Origin: Streptomyces aurantiogriseus | GTDB taxonomy: Bacteria; Actinomycetota; Actinomycetes; Streptomycetales; Streptomycetaceae | Reading direction: 5' to 3' | DNA length: 64,000 nt | Assembly (NCBI RefSeq): GCF_014649375.1 | Contig: NZ_BMSX01000014.1 | Coordinates: 124,001-188,000, forward strand | Shown here: in pieces, positions 48,815-56,564 of the stretch | How positions within the stretch are numbered: the first letter of the stretch is position 1 | Layout: every line of letters begins with the position of its first letter | Position numbers and translations under genes: made by a program | The notes under the pieces: model-generated | What the model was told of the DNA's origin: nothing | What the model saw: the letters and a program-made list of their open reading frames with translations, nothing else | Database searches by the model: none

Positions 48815-49789
48815 ATGACGTCCGTTCCCCCGCCTTTCGACCCCGAGCTGGCCGCCGCCCTGGAACTGATCAAGGACGTGATCTCGCCCGGCATGACCCC
48901 GCAGGACATCGACGTCGTCCGCCAGGGTCCGGGCATCGCGCTGCTGGCCGATCTGGATCTGACCCAGGCCGGGGCCTTCGAGGTCGAGGACCGGGCGGTG
49001 CCGGGCCCGCAGGGCGCCCCCGAGATCTCGCTGCTGATCTGCCGGCCCACCTCGCCGGCTCCCGACCGGCCGCGTCCCGTCGTCTACCACGTGCACGGCG
49101 GCGGCATGGTCCTCGGCAACAACCGGGTCGGCGTGGACGTGGCCCTGGACTGGGCGCGTGAGCTGGACATGATCGTGGTGTCCGTGGAGTACCGGCTGGC
49201 GCCCGAGCATCCGCATCCGGCGCCGGTCGAGGACGTGTACGCCGGTCTGCTGTGGACGGCGGAGCACGCCAAGGAGCTGGGCGGGGACCCGGACCGGATC
49301 GTGATCGCCGGGGCCAGCGCGGGCGGCGGTCTCAGCGCCGCGCTGGCGCTGCTGCTGCGCGACCGCGGCGGCCCGCGGCCGCTCGGCCAGCTGCTGATGT
49401 GCCCCATGCTGGACGACCGCAACGACACCCCCTCCTCCCACCAGATGGCGGGCCTCGGCATCTGGGACCGCACCGCCAACGAGACAGGGTGGACGGCCCT
49501 GCTCGGCGAGCGGCGCGGTGGCCCCGACGTCTCCCCCTACGCGGCACCCGCCCGCGCCGAGGACCTCTCCGGCCTGCCCCCGGCCTTCCTCGACGTCGGC
49601 TCCGCCGAGACCTTCCGGGACGAGGTCGTCGCCTACGCCTCCCGCATCTGGCAGGCCGGCGGAGTCGCCGAACTCCACGTATGGCCAGGCGGCTTCCACG
49701 GCTTCGACGGCTTCGCCCCCCAGGCCGCCCTCTCCAGGTCGGCCCGGGCGGCCCACCTGGACTGGCTGCGCAGGTTGCTGGCGGAGTAG
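48815..49789 (+). CDS. Alpha/beta hydrolase, HSL-type esterase
   Basis: 324 residues of the hormone-sensitive-lipase family. Oxyanion loop HGGG at 94-97 (YHVHGGGMVLG), nucleophile Ser168 in GASAGGG, acid near 265 (DVGSAETFRDE) and His in GGFHGF near 295: a complete triad. Hydrolyses short acyl esters in the cytoplasm. ATG 48815 has GAGGAGA upstream. The following 288 bp up to the PucR-type gene contain the hexanucleotide repeat. Confidence 0.92.
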   Translation: MTSVPPPFDPELAAALELIKDVISPGMTPQDIDVVRQGPGIALLADLDLTQAGAFEVEDRAVPGPQGAPEISLLICRPTSPAPDRPRPVVYHVHGGGMVLGNNRVGVDVALDWARELDMIVVSVEYRLAPEHPHPAPVEDVYAGLLWTAEHAKELGGDPDRIVIAGASAGGGLSAALALLLRDRGGPRPLGQLLMCPMLDDRNDTPSSHQMAGLGIWDRTANETGWTALLGERRGGPDVSPYAAPARAEDLSGLPPAFLDVGSAETFRDEVVAYASRIWQAGGVAELHVWPGGFHGFDGFAPQAALSRSARAAHLDWLRRLLAE

Positions 49790-49844
49790 GGCGTGACGGG
49801 GCCGGGGCGGGCCTCTCGGCCCGCTCGGGCCCCCGGCCGCCGCG

Positions 49845-49882
49845 TCCCGCTCCCGCTCCCGCTCCCGCTCCCGCTCCCGCTC
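49845..49882. repeat. Hexanucleotide microsatellite (TCCCGC)6
   Basis: Six perfect TCCCGC units at 49845-49880 plus TC, about 200 bp upstream of the PucR-type regulator and 56 bp past the esterase stop. Such runs expand and contract by slippage and could alter spacing or mRNA structure upstream of 50078. Confidence 0.85.
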
Positions 49883-50077
49883 AACGGCGTCCACCAGTCA
49901 CCACGGCTACGAGGCACGGCCGGGGCGGGGCCCACCGGTTCCGGTCGGCACGCTGGGTTCCCCGCCACTGTGTCAGAGGGGTACGGATCCGACCGCCGCG
50001 GCGGTTTCCGCAGGTACTCGGTGCGGCCCGGCGGTCGGCCCCTCGTCTCCGGGGAGACCGTGGCGCATGATGGCCGT

Positions 50078-51067
50078 ATGAAAGAGCTGGCCGGGCGCCT
50101 CACCGCGCTGGATCCGGATGCCGGTGCCGCCGTGCAGGTCATCGCCTACTTCGACCGGCTGGCCGAGGCGCGGGCCGGGGTGGAGGCGCTGGTGCGTGGG
50201 GCCGCCGTGCTCGCCGGGGTGCCCGCACGACTGGCCGACGCCGAGCGGCGGGTGCGGGTGCGGGTGGAGGCCGACGGCGTGCGCCGGGACTCCGACCTGC
50301 CGCCGGATCCCGCCTGGCCGGCGGCCGCGCTGACGCCGGGCGGGGCACCGGCGCTGTGGCTGGAACGCAGCGACGCGGCGCCGAGTGTGGTGGACGCCGT
50401 GATCCTGGAGCGGGCCGCCGGCGTGGTCCGGCGCGTCCTGGACCGGACGCGGGGCCGCGCTCCGCTCGACGACCCGGCTCTCCTGGAGACCTTGCTGGAC
50501 GCCACGGCGCCCGAGTCCGCCCGGCTGCACGCCGCCCGCCGGCTCGGCCTCGACCCCGCCGCCCCGGCCCGTGCTCTGGCCACTCCCGACGGGCGGCCCC
50601 GGGTCCTGCCCGCGAGCCGGGAGCCGGAGGCGGCCACGGAGCGTACCGGTGTCGGCCCGGCCGTGACCGTGCTCGACCTGCCCCGCTCCTGGGCCGCCGC
50701 CCGCACCGCGCTGCGGTTCACCGCGGACGGCACCGCCCATGACCCCGGCCCCCGGGTCGTGTACGCCGACGAGCTCGGCGGGCTCGCCCTGCTGGCCGAC
50801 CTCGTCGCGCCCGGCGCCGAACCCCCGCCCGACGTGCAGGCGCTGGAGACGGCCACCGCGGAGGCCCCGTGGCTGCTCGCCACCCTGCACGCCGTCACCG
50901 CCACGACGAGCCTGCGGGCGGCCGCCGCCGAGATCACCGTGCACCACTCCACGCTCCAGGACCGCCTTGTCCACGCGGAGCATCTGCTGGGCTGGCCGGT
51001 GCGCACCCCGCAGGGCCGGCTGCGGCTGCACCTCGCGCTCACGATGCGGCGGCTGGCACGGCCGTAG
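50078..51067 (+). CDS. PucR-type helix-turn-helix regulator
   Basis: 329 residues with a C-terminal PucR/CdaR-type HTH (~285-325: SLRAAAAEITVHHSTLQDRL, then EHLLGWPVRTPQGRLRLHLAL) and an N-terminal helical part like a GAF-linked sensor (GAAVQVIAYFDRLAEARAGVEALVRGA). ATG 50078 has no ribosome site; CATGAT (50066-50071) ends 6 nt upstream, as expected for a leaderless mRNA. Target genes unknown; the downstream solute-binding protein is a candidate. Confidence 0.82.
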   Translation: MKELAGRLTALDPDAGAAVQVIAYFDRLAEARAGVEALVRGAAVLAGVPARLADAERRVRVRVEADGVRRDSDLPPDPAWPAAALTPGGAPALWLERSDAAPSVVDAVILERAAGVVRRVLDRTRGRAPLDDPALLETLLDATAPESARLHAARRLGLDPAAPARALATPDGRPRVLPASREPEAATERTGVGPAVTVLDLPRSWAAARTALRFTADGTAHDPGPRVVYADELGGLALLADLVAPGAEPPPDVQALETATAEAPWLLATLHAVTATTSLRAAAAEITVHHSTLQDRLVHAEHLLGWPVRTPQGRLRLHLALTMRRLARP

Positions 51068-51081
51068 CGCCAGGGGGCGGG

Positions 51082-51105
51082 CCGTTCAACCGATCGGTTG
51101 AACGG
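51082..51105. promoter_or_regulatory. Perfect 24-bp palindrome
   Basis: Half-site CCGTTCAACCGA (51082-51093) is followed at once by its exact reverse complement (51094-51105). The absence of a loop favours an operator (TetR-like) over a terminator. It lies 14 bp after the PucR-type stop and 143 bp before the solute-binding protein gene. Confidence 0.65.
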
Positions 51106-51248
51106 GGATTCCACCGGACGCTCGTCCTGCGCACCGTCCGGACGACGCGCGCTCCCGTGCCCGGAGGGCAGGATCGACAGCGGTGACCGTGGCGCCCGGT
51201 CCCCTTTCCCCTTCTTTCCCTCTTCGGAGTCAAGAGAGGTCTTCCCCC

Positions 51249-52379
51249 ATGCCCAGCTTCCCCAGCAGACGGCGTCTCCTCGCCACCGGCGCCGGTGCCG
51301 CCCTCGGCCTCGGCGCGCTCGGTGCCGCCTCGTCCCCGGCCGCGGCCACTCCCCGGCGCGCCGGCGGGGCCGAGGAGACCAGGTCGCTCGACGAGCTGTA
51401 CCGGGCGGCGCTCGCGGAAGGAGGGAAGCTCGTCATCTACGCCGGCGGGGACACCCCGACCCAGCAGGACGGCACCAAGGCGGCCTTCCTCAGGAGCTTC
51501 CCGGACATCGACCTGACGCTGATCGTGGACTACAGCAAGTACCACGACGTCCGGGTCGACAACCAGCTCGCCACCGGCACCCTCGTCCCCGACGTCGTCC
51601 AGCTCCAAACCCTGCAGGACTTCGTCCGCTGGAAGGCACAGGGTCGCCTGCTGCCCTACAAGCCCGCCGGGTTCTCCCAGGTCCACGCCGGGTTCAAGGA
51701 CCCGCAGGGCGCGTGGGTCGCGATCGCGGCGATCGCCTTCAGCTTCATGTACGGCACCGCCGCCGTCGGCGCGGACGCGCCCCGCACCCCGCTGGACCTG
51801 CTCGACCCGAAGTGGAAGGGCAAGATCGCGTCGTCCTATCCGCATGACGACGACGCCGTCCTCTACCTCTACTCCCTCTACGTGAAGGAGTACGGCTGCG
51901 ACTGGGCGGCCCGGCTCGCCGCGCAGGACGTGCGGTTCGCGCGGGGCAGCCACTCGCCCGGGGACGCCGTACGCTCCGGGCAGTACGCGATCGGCGTCGG
52001 CGGCGCCGGCGCACCGCTCGCGACGGGCCCGGTGAAGTGGGTCCTCCCGGACGACGCCCCGTTCATGGCCTGGGGCCAGCGGGCGGCGATCCTCAAGGGG
52101 GCCAGGAACACCGCGGCCGCCAAGCTGTACCTGAACTGGCAGCTGTCCACGGCCACGCAGCAGGCCTCCTTCAACGGCTGGTCCGTGCGCACCGACGTCG
52201 CTCCCCGGGCCGGGCTGAAGCCGATCTGGGAGTACCCGAACGCCCATGTCGACGGCTTCCCCCGCTTCATGGCCGACCGGGCCGAGGTGGAGCGCTGGAA
52301 GCAGACGTTCGCCTTGTACTTCGGCGAGGTGACGGGCGCTCCCACGCCGGGTGTGCTCGGGCTCCACCCCGGGGTGTAG
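51249..52379 (+). CDS. Tat-exported ABC transporter solute-binding protein
   Basis: 376 residues. Twin-arginine signal SRRRLLATGAGAALGLGALG with cleavage near AAA at ~32. The mature part (~45-365) is a type-II binding fold of the iron/spermidine/phosphonate kind: LVIYAGGDTPTQQDG, LVPDVVQLQTLQDFVRWKAQG and DPKWKGKIASSYPHDDD. ATG 51249 with GAGAGG 9 nt upstream. No permease or ATPase gene is adjacent, so it is an orphan binding protein, or it may serve as a sensor for the two-component system that follows 89 bp downstream. Confidence 0.88.
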   Translation: MPSFPSRRRLLATGAGAALGLGALGAASSPAAATPRRAGGAEETRSLDELYRAALAEGGKLVIYAGGDTPTQQDGTKAAFLRSFPDIDLTLIVDYSKYHDVRVDNQLATGTLVPDVVQLQTLQDFVRWKAQGRLLPYKPAGFSQVHAGFKDPQGAWVAIAAIAFSFMYGTAAVGADAPRTPLDLLDPKWKGKIASSYPHDDDAVLYLYSLYVKEYGCDWAARLAAQDVRFARGSHSPGDAVRSGQYAIGVGGAGAPLATGPVKWVLPDDAPFMAWGQRAAILKGARNTAAAKLYLNWQLSTATQQASFNGWSVRTDVAPRAGLKPIWEYPNAHVDGFPRFMADRAEVERWKQTFALYFGEVTGAPTPGVLGLHPGV

Positions 52380-52468
52380 CGGCGGCTGCCGTCCTCACAT
52401 CGCGCCTACAGGTCACGGATAGACTCGGGCCCCCTGCTCGAACAGTTCATCGTCCAAGGGGATCCGTC

Positions 52469-53818
52469 GTGTCCGATCGCGCTCCCGCCCGCATCCGTCC
52501 GACGGCCGCCCGCGGGAGCCGGTCGGCCCTGCCCCGGGTCGCCCATCTGACGTTCTTCCTCGTCCTCGGCGCCGGGACCGTCCGGCTCGTGCGGCTGCGG
52601 GATCCGCTGTGCTGGGACATCGTGGCGGTCAGCGGGCTGCTGGCGCTGGTGTACGCGGGCGGTCTCCTCCTCTGGGACCGGCTCGGCCGCGTGGGGCGAG
52701 CCGTCTGGGCCGTGGCGCTGCTCCTGCTCTGGGCCGGCCTGCTGCTGCTCATGCCCGCCCCGCTCGTCTCCGCCTACGGGTGGTGCGCGGTCCCGCTGGC
52801 CTGTGCGGCCCTGCGCGCGCTGAACAGGCGCGCGGCCGGTGCCGCCGTGGCCGCGATCACCGCCGTCCTGGCGGGTCAACTCGTCCGCAGTACCGGGCAG
52901 TTCGACCCGGAGGCCGTACTCGTCCCGGTGGCGGCCGTGTGGGGCACGGTGGCCCTCTACCGGGGCCAGCAGCGCGACGCCGCCGAACGGCAGCGGCTCG
53001 TCGAGGAGTTGAGGGGCACCCGGGACGTGCTGGCCCGGCAGCAGCGCCAGGCCGGGGTGCTGGCCGAGCGGGCCCGGATCGCCCGGGACCTGCACGACAC
53101 CCTCGCCCAGGAACTCGCGGGCAGCGTGATGCTGTTGCAGGCGGCCGAGCGGGACTGGGACACGCGGCCCGACACGGCCCGCACCCGCGTACGAGCGGTA
53201 GCCGACGGGCTGCACGCCAACCTCGGCGAGACCCGCCGCATCATCCGTGACCTGACGCCGTCCGCCGTGGACGAGGCGGGTCTGGAGGGCGCGGTGCGCC
53301 TGCTGTGCGCCCGGGCCCAGGCGGAGGGGGCGGCGGCCCGTGTGCGGTTCCGCTCGGCGGGCGCACTCCGCCCGGCCCTGGACTCACAGGCGGCCGCGAC
53401 GCTGTTCCGGGTGGCGCAGGGCACCCTGGCGAACGTACGCGAGCACGCCCGCGCGGTCGACGTCCTGGTCACGCTGCACCGGCACGAGGACCGGGTGGAG
53501 CTGGAAGTACGGGACGACGGGGTCGGGTTCGATCCCGGCCGTGTCGGCCGGGTGGGCGCCGGCGCCGGCCGCGCGACGGCCGACGGAGACGTTCCTGACC
53601 CGTCCCGTGCCGATGCGGGGCGCGTCAGGAACGGTCACGTCACCTCCGGGGGCGTCCGTGGTCTCGGGCTTCCCACCGCCCGGGCGCGGCTGCGGGAGTG
53701 CGGTGGCGACCTCGATGTGAGCAGCGCGCCGGGGCGTGGCACGCGGGTGCGGGCCGTGGTGCCCGCGTTGCCCGAGTCCCGGCCGGCCGGATCGGCGAGT
53801 GCGGTGGCCGCGCGGTGA
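52469..53818 (+). CDS. NarL-type sensor histidine kinase with palindromic in-frame insertion
   Basis: 449 residues from GTG 52469 (AAGGGGA upstream). Four to five membrane helices (20-150), HisKA_3 with His209 in RARIARDLHDTLAQE, and an HATPase_c domain with DDGVGFDP near 350 and GLGLPTARARL near 392. The stretch between these two boxes is about 34 residues, where related kinases have about 10. It is Arg/Gly/Asp-rich and contains the DNA palindrome at 53590-53633. The gene remains in frame. Coupled to its response regulator by a GTGA overlap. Confidence 0.9.
   Translation: MSDRAPARIRPTAARGSRSALPRVAHLTFFLVLGAGTVRLVRLRDPLCWDIVAVSGLLALVYAGGLLLWDRLGRVGRAVWAVALLLLWAGLLLLMPAPLVSAYGWCAVPLACAALRALNRRAAGAAVAAITAVLAGQLVRSTGQFDPEAVLVPVAAVWGTVALYRGQQRDAAERQRLVEELRGTRDVLARQQRQAGVLAERARIARDLHDTLAQELAGSVMLLQAAERDWDTRPDTARTRVRAVADGLHANLGETRRIIRDLTPSAVDEAGLEGAVRLLCARAQAEGAAARVRFRSAGALRPALDSQAAATLFRVAQGTLANVREHARAVDVLVTLHRHEDRVELEVRDDGVGFDPGRVGRVGAGAGRATADGDVPDPSRADAGRVRNGHVTSGGVRGLGLPTARARLRECGGDLDVSSAPGRGTRVRAVVPALPESRPAGSASAVAAR
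53590..53633. repeat. Imperfect palindromic element inside the kinase gene
   Basis: Outer arms CGTTCCTGAC (53590-53599) and GTCAGGAACG (53624-53633) are perfect; the inner parts continue pairing with three mismatches, for a stem of about 19 bp. It encodes VPDPSRADAGRVRNG in the extra loop of the ATPase domain, as if a palindromic element had been inserted in frame. Confidence 0.6.
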
Positions 53819-54459
53819 GCGGCACGCCGTTGCGGTTGTTGATCGCGGACGACCATGCCGTCGTACGGGCCGGGTTGTGCGCGTTGCTGGAGGGTGAGCC
53901 GGATCTCGAGGTGGGCGCCGAGGCGGGCAGCGGTGAGGAGGCCGTGCGCCTCGCCGTCCGGCTGGTGCCGGACGTGGTGTTGATGGACCTGCGGTTCGGG
54001 GAGGGGGGCGGCATCGACGGGGTGGAGGCGGTGCGCCGGATGGCGGTCGAGGCTCCGGGGGTGCCCGTGGTGATGCTGACGAGCTACTCGGGCCGGGCGG
54101 ACGTCGTGCGGGCGCTGGAGGCGGGGGCTCGCGGGTACGTGCTGAAGGCGGGGCCGCCGGAGGAGCTGTTCCGTGCGGTGCGCGGTGCGGCCGCCGGTGC
54201 GCTCGGCCTCGCGCCCGAGGTGGTGGGCGGGCTGGTCGGCCAGGACGGCGGCGGAGAGCGGGAGTTGAGCGGGCGGGAGGTCGAGGTGGTGCGGTTGCTG
54301 GCCGAGGGGCTCGGCAACCGGGCCATCGCCGAGGCTCTGTTCCTGAGCGAGGCGACCGTCAAGACGCATCTGGTGCGGATCTACCGCAAACTCGGTGCGG
54401 AGAACCGGGCGGCCGCGGTGTCGGAGGCGGTGCGCAGGGGGCTGCTGGACCTCGCGTGA
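53815..54459 (+). CDS. NarL/LuxR-family response regulator
   Basis: 214 residues. Receiver with acidic pair DD (12-13), phosphorylation site Asp58 in VLMDLRFGEGG, and Lys in GYVLKAGPPEEL; LuxR HTH at ~145-205 (LSGREVEVVRLLAEGLGNRA). The segment RFGEGGGIDGVEAVRR after Asp58 is a few residues longer than usual. Start GTG overlaps the kinase stop. Cognate regulator of the kinase at 52469-53818; followed by a terminator. Confidence 0.92.
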   Translation: MSGTPLRLLIADDHAVVRAGLCALLEGEPDLEVGAEAGSGEEAVRLAVRLVPDVVLMDLRFGEGGGIDGVEAVRRMAVEAPGVPVVMLTSYSGRADVVRALEAGARGYVLKAGPPEELFRAVRGAAAGALGLAPEVVGGLVGQDGGGERELSGREVEVVRLLAEGLGNRAIAEALFLSEATVKTHLVRIYRKLGAENRAAAVSEAVRRGLLDLA

Positions 54460-54476
54460 GGCGGGCGGTGCCGTAG

Positions 54477-54499
54477 GGGCACCCGGCCGGCGGGTGCCC
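54477..54499. terminator. Terminator between the response regulator and MFS genes
   Basis: GGGCACCCG (54477-54485), loop GCCGG, CGGGTGCCC (54491-54499): perfect 9-bp stem between convergent stops at 54459 and 54518. Confidence 0.75.
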
Positions 54500-54517
54500 G
54501 TACGCGTCCCCGAGGGG

Positions 54518-55975
54518 TCAGACCTTGGCCTGGGCGGGCTCGGGAGCCGGGTCGGTGTCCTCCGTGCCGGACTCCGTGGTGCGGGCGGCGGGGATGACGG
54601 CGGCGATGGCCGCGGAGACCAGGGCGAGGCCGCCGCCGACCAGCAGCGCGGTGCGGAAGCCGTCCTCGGAGGCGAAGGTGTGGCCGCCCACGGTCGTGGT
54701 CATCTGGGCCAGGATCACGCCGATGACGGCAGCGCCGACGGAGGTGCCGAGCGAGCGCATGAGGGTGTTGAAGGCGTTGGCCGCGGCGGTCTCCGTCAGC
54801 GGCACCGAGCTCATGATCAGGGCGGGCATGGAGCCGTAGGCGAGGCCCACGCCGCTGCTGGTGATGATCGTGACCAGCATGACGCCCCAGGCGGAACCGA
54901 GCAGGGCCAGGGCGGCGAAGTAGCCGACGGCCAGCACCAGGGCGCCGCAGATCAGCGTGAACTTCGGACCGCGGGCGTTGGTGAGCTTTCCGCCGAGCGG
55001 GGAGACCAGCATCATCATCAGGCCGCCGGGCGCCATCCACAGACCGGCCGCGAGCATCGACTGGCCGAGGCCGTAGCCGGTGGCCTCCGGGAACTGCAGC
55101 AGCTGCGGCATCACCAGCATGCTCGCGTACATGCCGAAGCCGACGAAGACCGAGGCGACGTTGGTGAGGAGCACCCGGGGGCGGGCCGTGGTGCGCAGGT
55201 CGATCAGCGGGTCGGTGGTGCGCACCTCCCACACGCCCCAGCCGGCCAGCGCCACGACGGCGGCGGCGAACAGACCGAGCGTGGTGGCCGAGCCCCACCC
55301 CCAGTCGGCGCCCTTGGAGACCGCGAGCAGCAGGCAGACGAGGCCGGCGCCGAGGCCGATCGCGCCGGGCAGGTCGAAGCGCTGGCCCTTGGCGCCGGCG
55401 GGGACGTCCGGAACGAGCGTGAAGATCAGGACGGCGACGACGGCGGCCAGGGCGGCGGACCCCCAGAACAGCACGCGCCAGTTCGCGTACTGGGCGACCG
55501 CGGCGGCCAGCGGCAGGCCGATGGCGCCACCGATGCCCATGGAGGCGCTGACCAGTGCGATGGAACCGCTGAGCTTCTCGACCGGTACGACGTCCCGCAG
55601 CAGCGCGATACCGAGGGGCACCATGCCCATGCCCATGCCCTGCAGACCGCGCCCCACGATCATGGTCACGACGTCGGAGGCGAACGCGCACACCACCGAG
55701 CCCACGACCAGCGGCACGGAGCAGGCGAGCAGCATCCGGCGTTTGCCCACCAGGTCGCCGAGACGGCCCACGACCGGCACGCACACGGCCGCCACCAGCA
55801 GGGTGACCGTGATCACCCAGGCCGCGTTCGAGGACGAGGTGTCCAGGATCTGCGGCAGCTCGGCGATGAGGGGCGTGACCAGCGTTTGCATGACCGCCGC
55901 GGTGGTGCCGGCGAAGGCCAGTGTGGCGATCACCGGACCCGGACGGGCCGTGAGCTGGGGAGCGGGGGCGCCCAT
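54518..55975 (-). CDS. DHA2-family MFS drug exporter
   Basis: 485 residues with 14 predicted membrane helices, the EmrB/QacA pattern. Motif A-like GRLGDLVGKRRMLLACS near residue 69 and motif C-like GIGGAIGLPLAAAVA near 147. Short charged C-terminal tail. GAGGAG precedes the ATG. Divergent from the MarR gene at 56096 over 120 bp, so it is very likely repressed by that protein and exports antibiotics or toxic metabolites by proton antiport. Confidence 0.92.
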   Translation of the reverse strand: MGAPAPQLTARPGPVIATLAFAGTTAAVMQTLVTPLIAELPQILDTSSSNAAWVITVTLLVAAVCVPVVGRLGDLVGKRRMLLACSVPLVVGSVVCAFASDVVTMIVGRGLQGMGMGMVPLGIALLRDVVPVEKLSGSIALVSASMGIGGAIGLPLAAAVAQYANWRVLFWGSAALAAVVAVLIFTLVPDVPAGAKGQRFDLPGAIGLGAGLVCLLLAVSKGADWGWGSATTLGLFAAAVVALAGWGVWEVRTTDPLIDLRTTARPRVLLTNVASVFVGFGMYASMLVMPQLLQFPEATGYGLGQSMLAAGLWMAPGGLMMMLVSPLGGKLTNARGPKFTLICGALVLAVGYFAALALLGSAWGVMLVTIITSSGVGLAYGSMPALIMSSVPLTETAAANAFNTLMRSLGTSVGAAVIGVILAQMTTTVGGHTFASEDGFRTALLVGGGLALVSAAIAAVIPAARTTESGTEDTDPAPEPAQAKV

Positions 55976-56040
55976 GGGGGACTCCTCGAGGAATGTGTGC
56001 AGAAGAGATGCGTACAGGAAGGATGTGCATCGTACATGTC

Positions 56041-56075
56041 GTGTGTATCAAGCACATGACGTGGCCCATACACAC
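56041..56075. promoter_or_regulatory. Inverted repeat between MFS and MarR genes
   Basis: GTGTGTAT (56041-56048) and ATACACAC (56068-56075) are perfect 8-bp arms 19 bp apart in the shared promoter region; a candidate site for the adjacent MarR protein. Confidence 0.45.
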
Positions 56076-56095
56076 CCATATGCCAGGATGGACTC

Positions 56096-56551
56096 ATGGA
56101 GACGCCCACCCATGAGGTCGAGTACGAGCAGATGCTGCTCAGCCGCCACACGTTCCTGAACCAGCGGGGCGGCCGCCGCAAGAACAGCCTCCTGGAGCGC
56201 AGCGCCTACATCCTGCTGAGCCGGATCGAGGTCCAGGGGCCCATGTCGATCGGCGAGCTCAGCGAGGCCTTCGGCCTGGACGCCTCCACCCTGAACCGGC
56301 AGACCGCGGCGGCGATGCGGGCGGGCCTCATCGAGCGCATCCCCGATCCCGAGGGCGGGATGGCCCGCAAGTTCCGTCTCACCGACGAAGGCACGCGGCT
56401 GCTGGCCGCCGAGCGCGAGGGGATCGTCGAGATCCTCGACCGGGTGATGGACGACTGGTCGGACGACGACATCGCCGCCTTCGCGGGCTACCTGCGGCGC
56501 TTCAACAACGGGATCGAGGCCATCGGCGGCCGCCCCTGGCCGCGCCCGTAG
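56096..56551 (+). CDS. MarR-family transcriptional regulator
   Basis: 151 residues. MarR winged helix: ERSAYILLSRIEVQGPMSIG, then ELSEAFGLDASTLNRQTAAAMRAGLI and wing PDPEGGMARKFRLTDEG. Divergent from the DHA2 exporter, its probable target. The ATG is preceded by AGGA 7 nt upstream; a -10-like CAGGAT 6 nt upstream would also fit a leaderless start, so translation mode is open. Confidence 0.92.
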   Translation: METPTHEVEYEQMLLSRHTFLNQRGGRRKNSLLERSAYILLSRIEVQGPMSIGELSEAFGLDASTLNRQTAAAMRAGLIERIPDPEGGMARKFRLTDEGTRLLAAEREGIVEILDRVMDDWSDDDIAAFAGYLRRFNNGIEAIGGRPWPRP

Positions 56552-56564
56552 CGGTGTACGCCGG

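Noticed and set aside
49845..49882. Hexanucleotide run as a coding repeat or CRISPR-like array
   Set aside because: No frame across it belongs to a supported gene, and units are far too short and without spacers for CRISPR.
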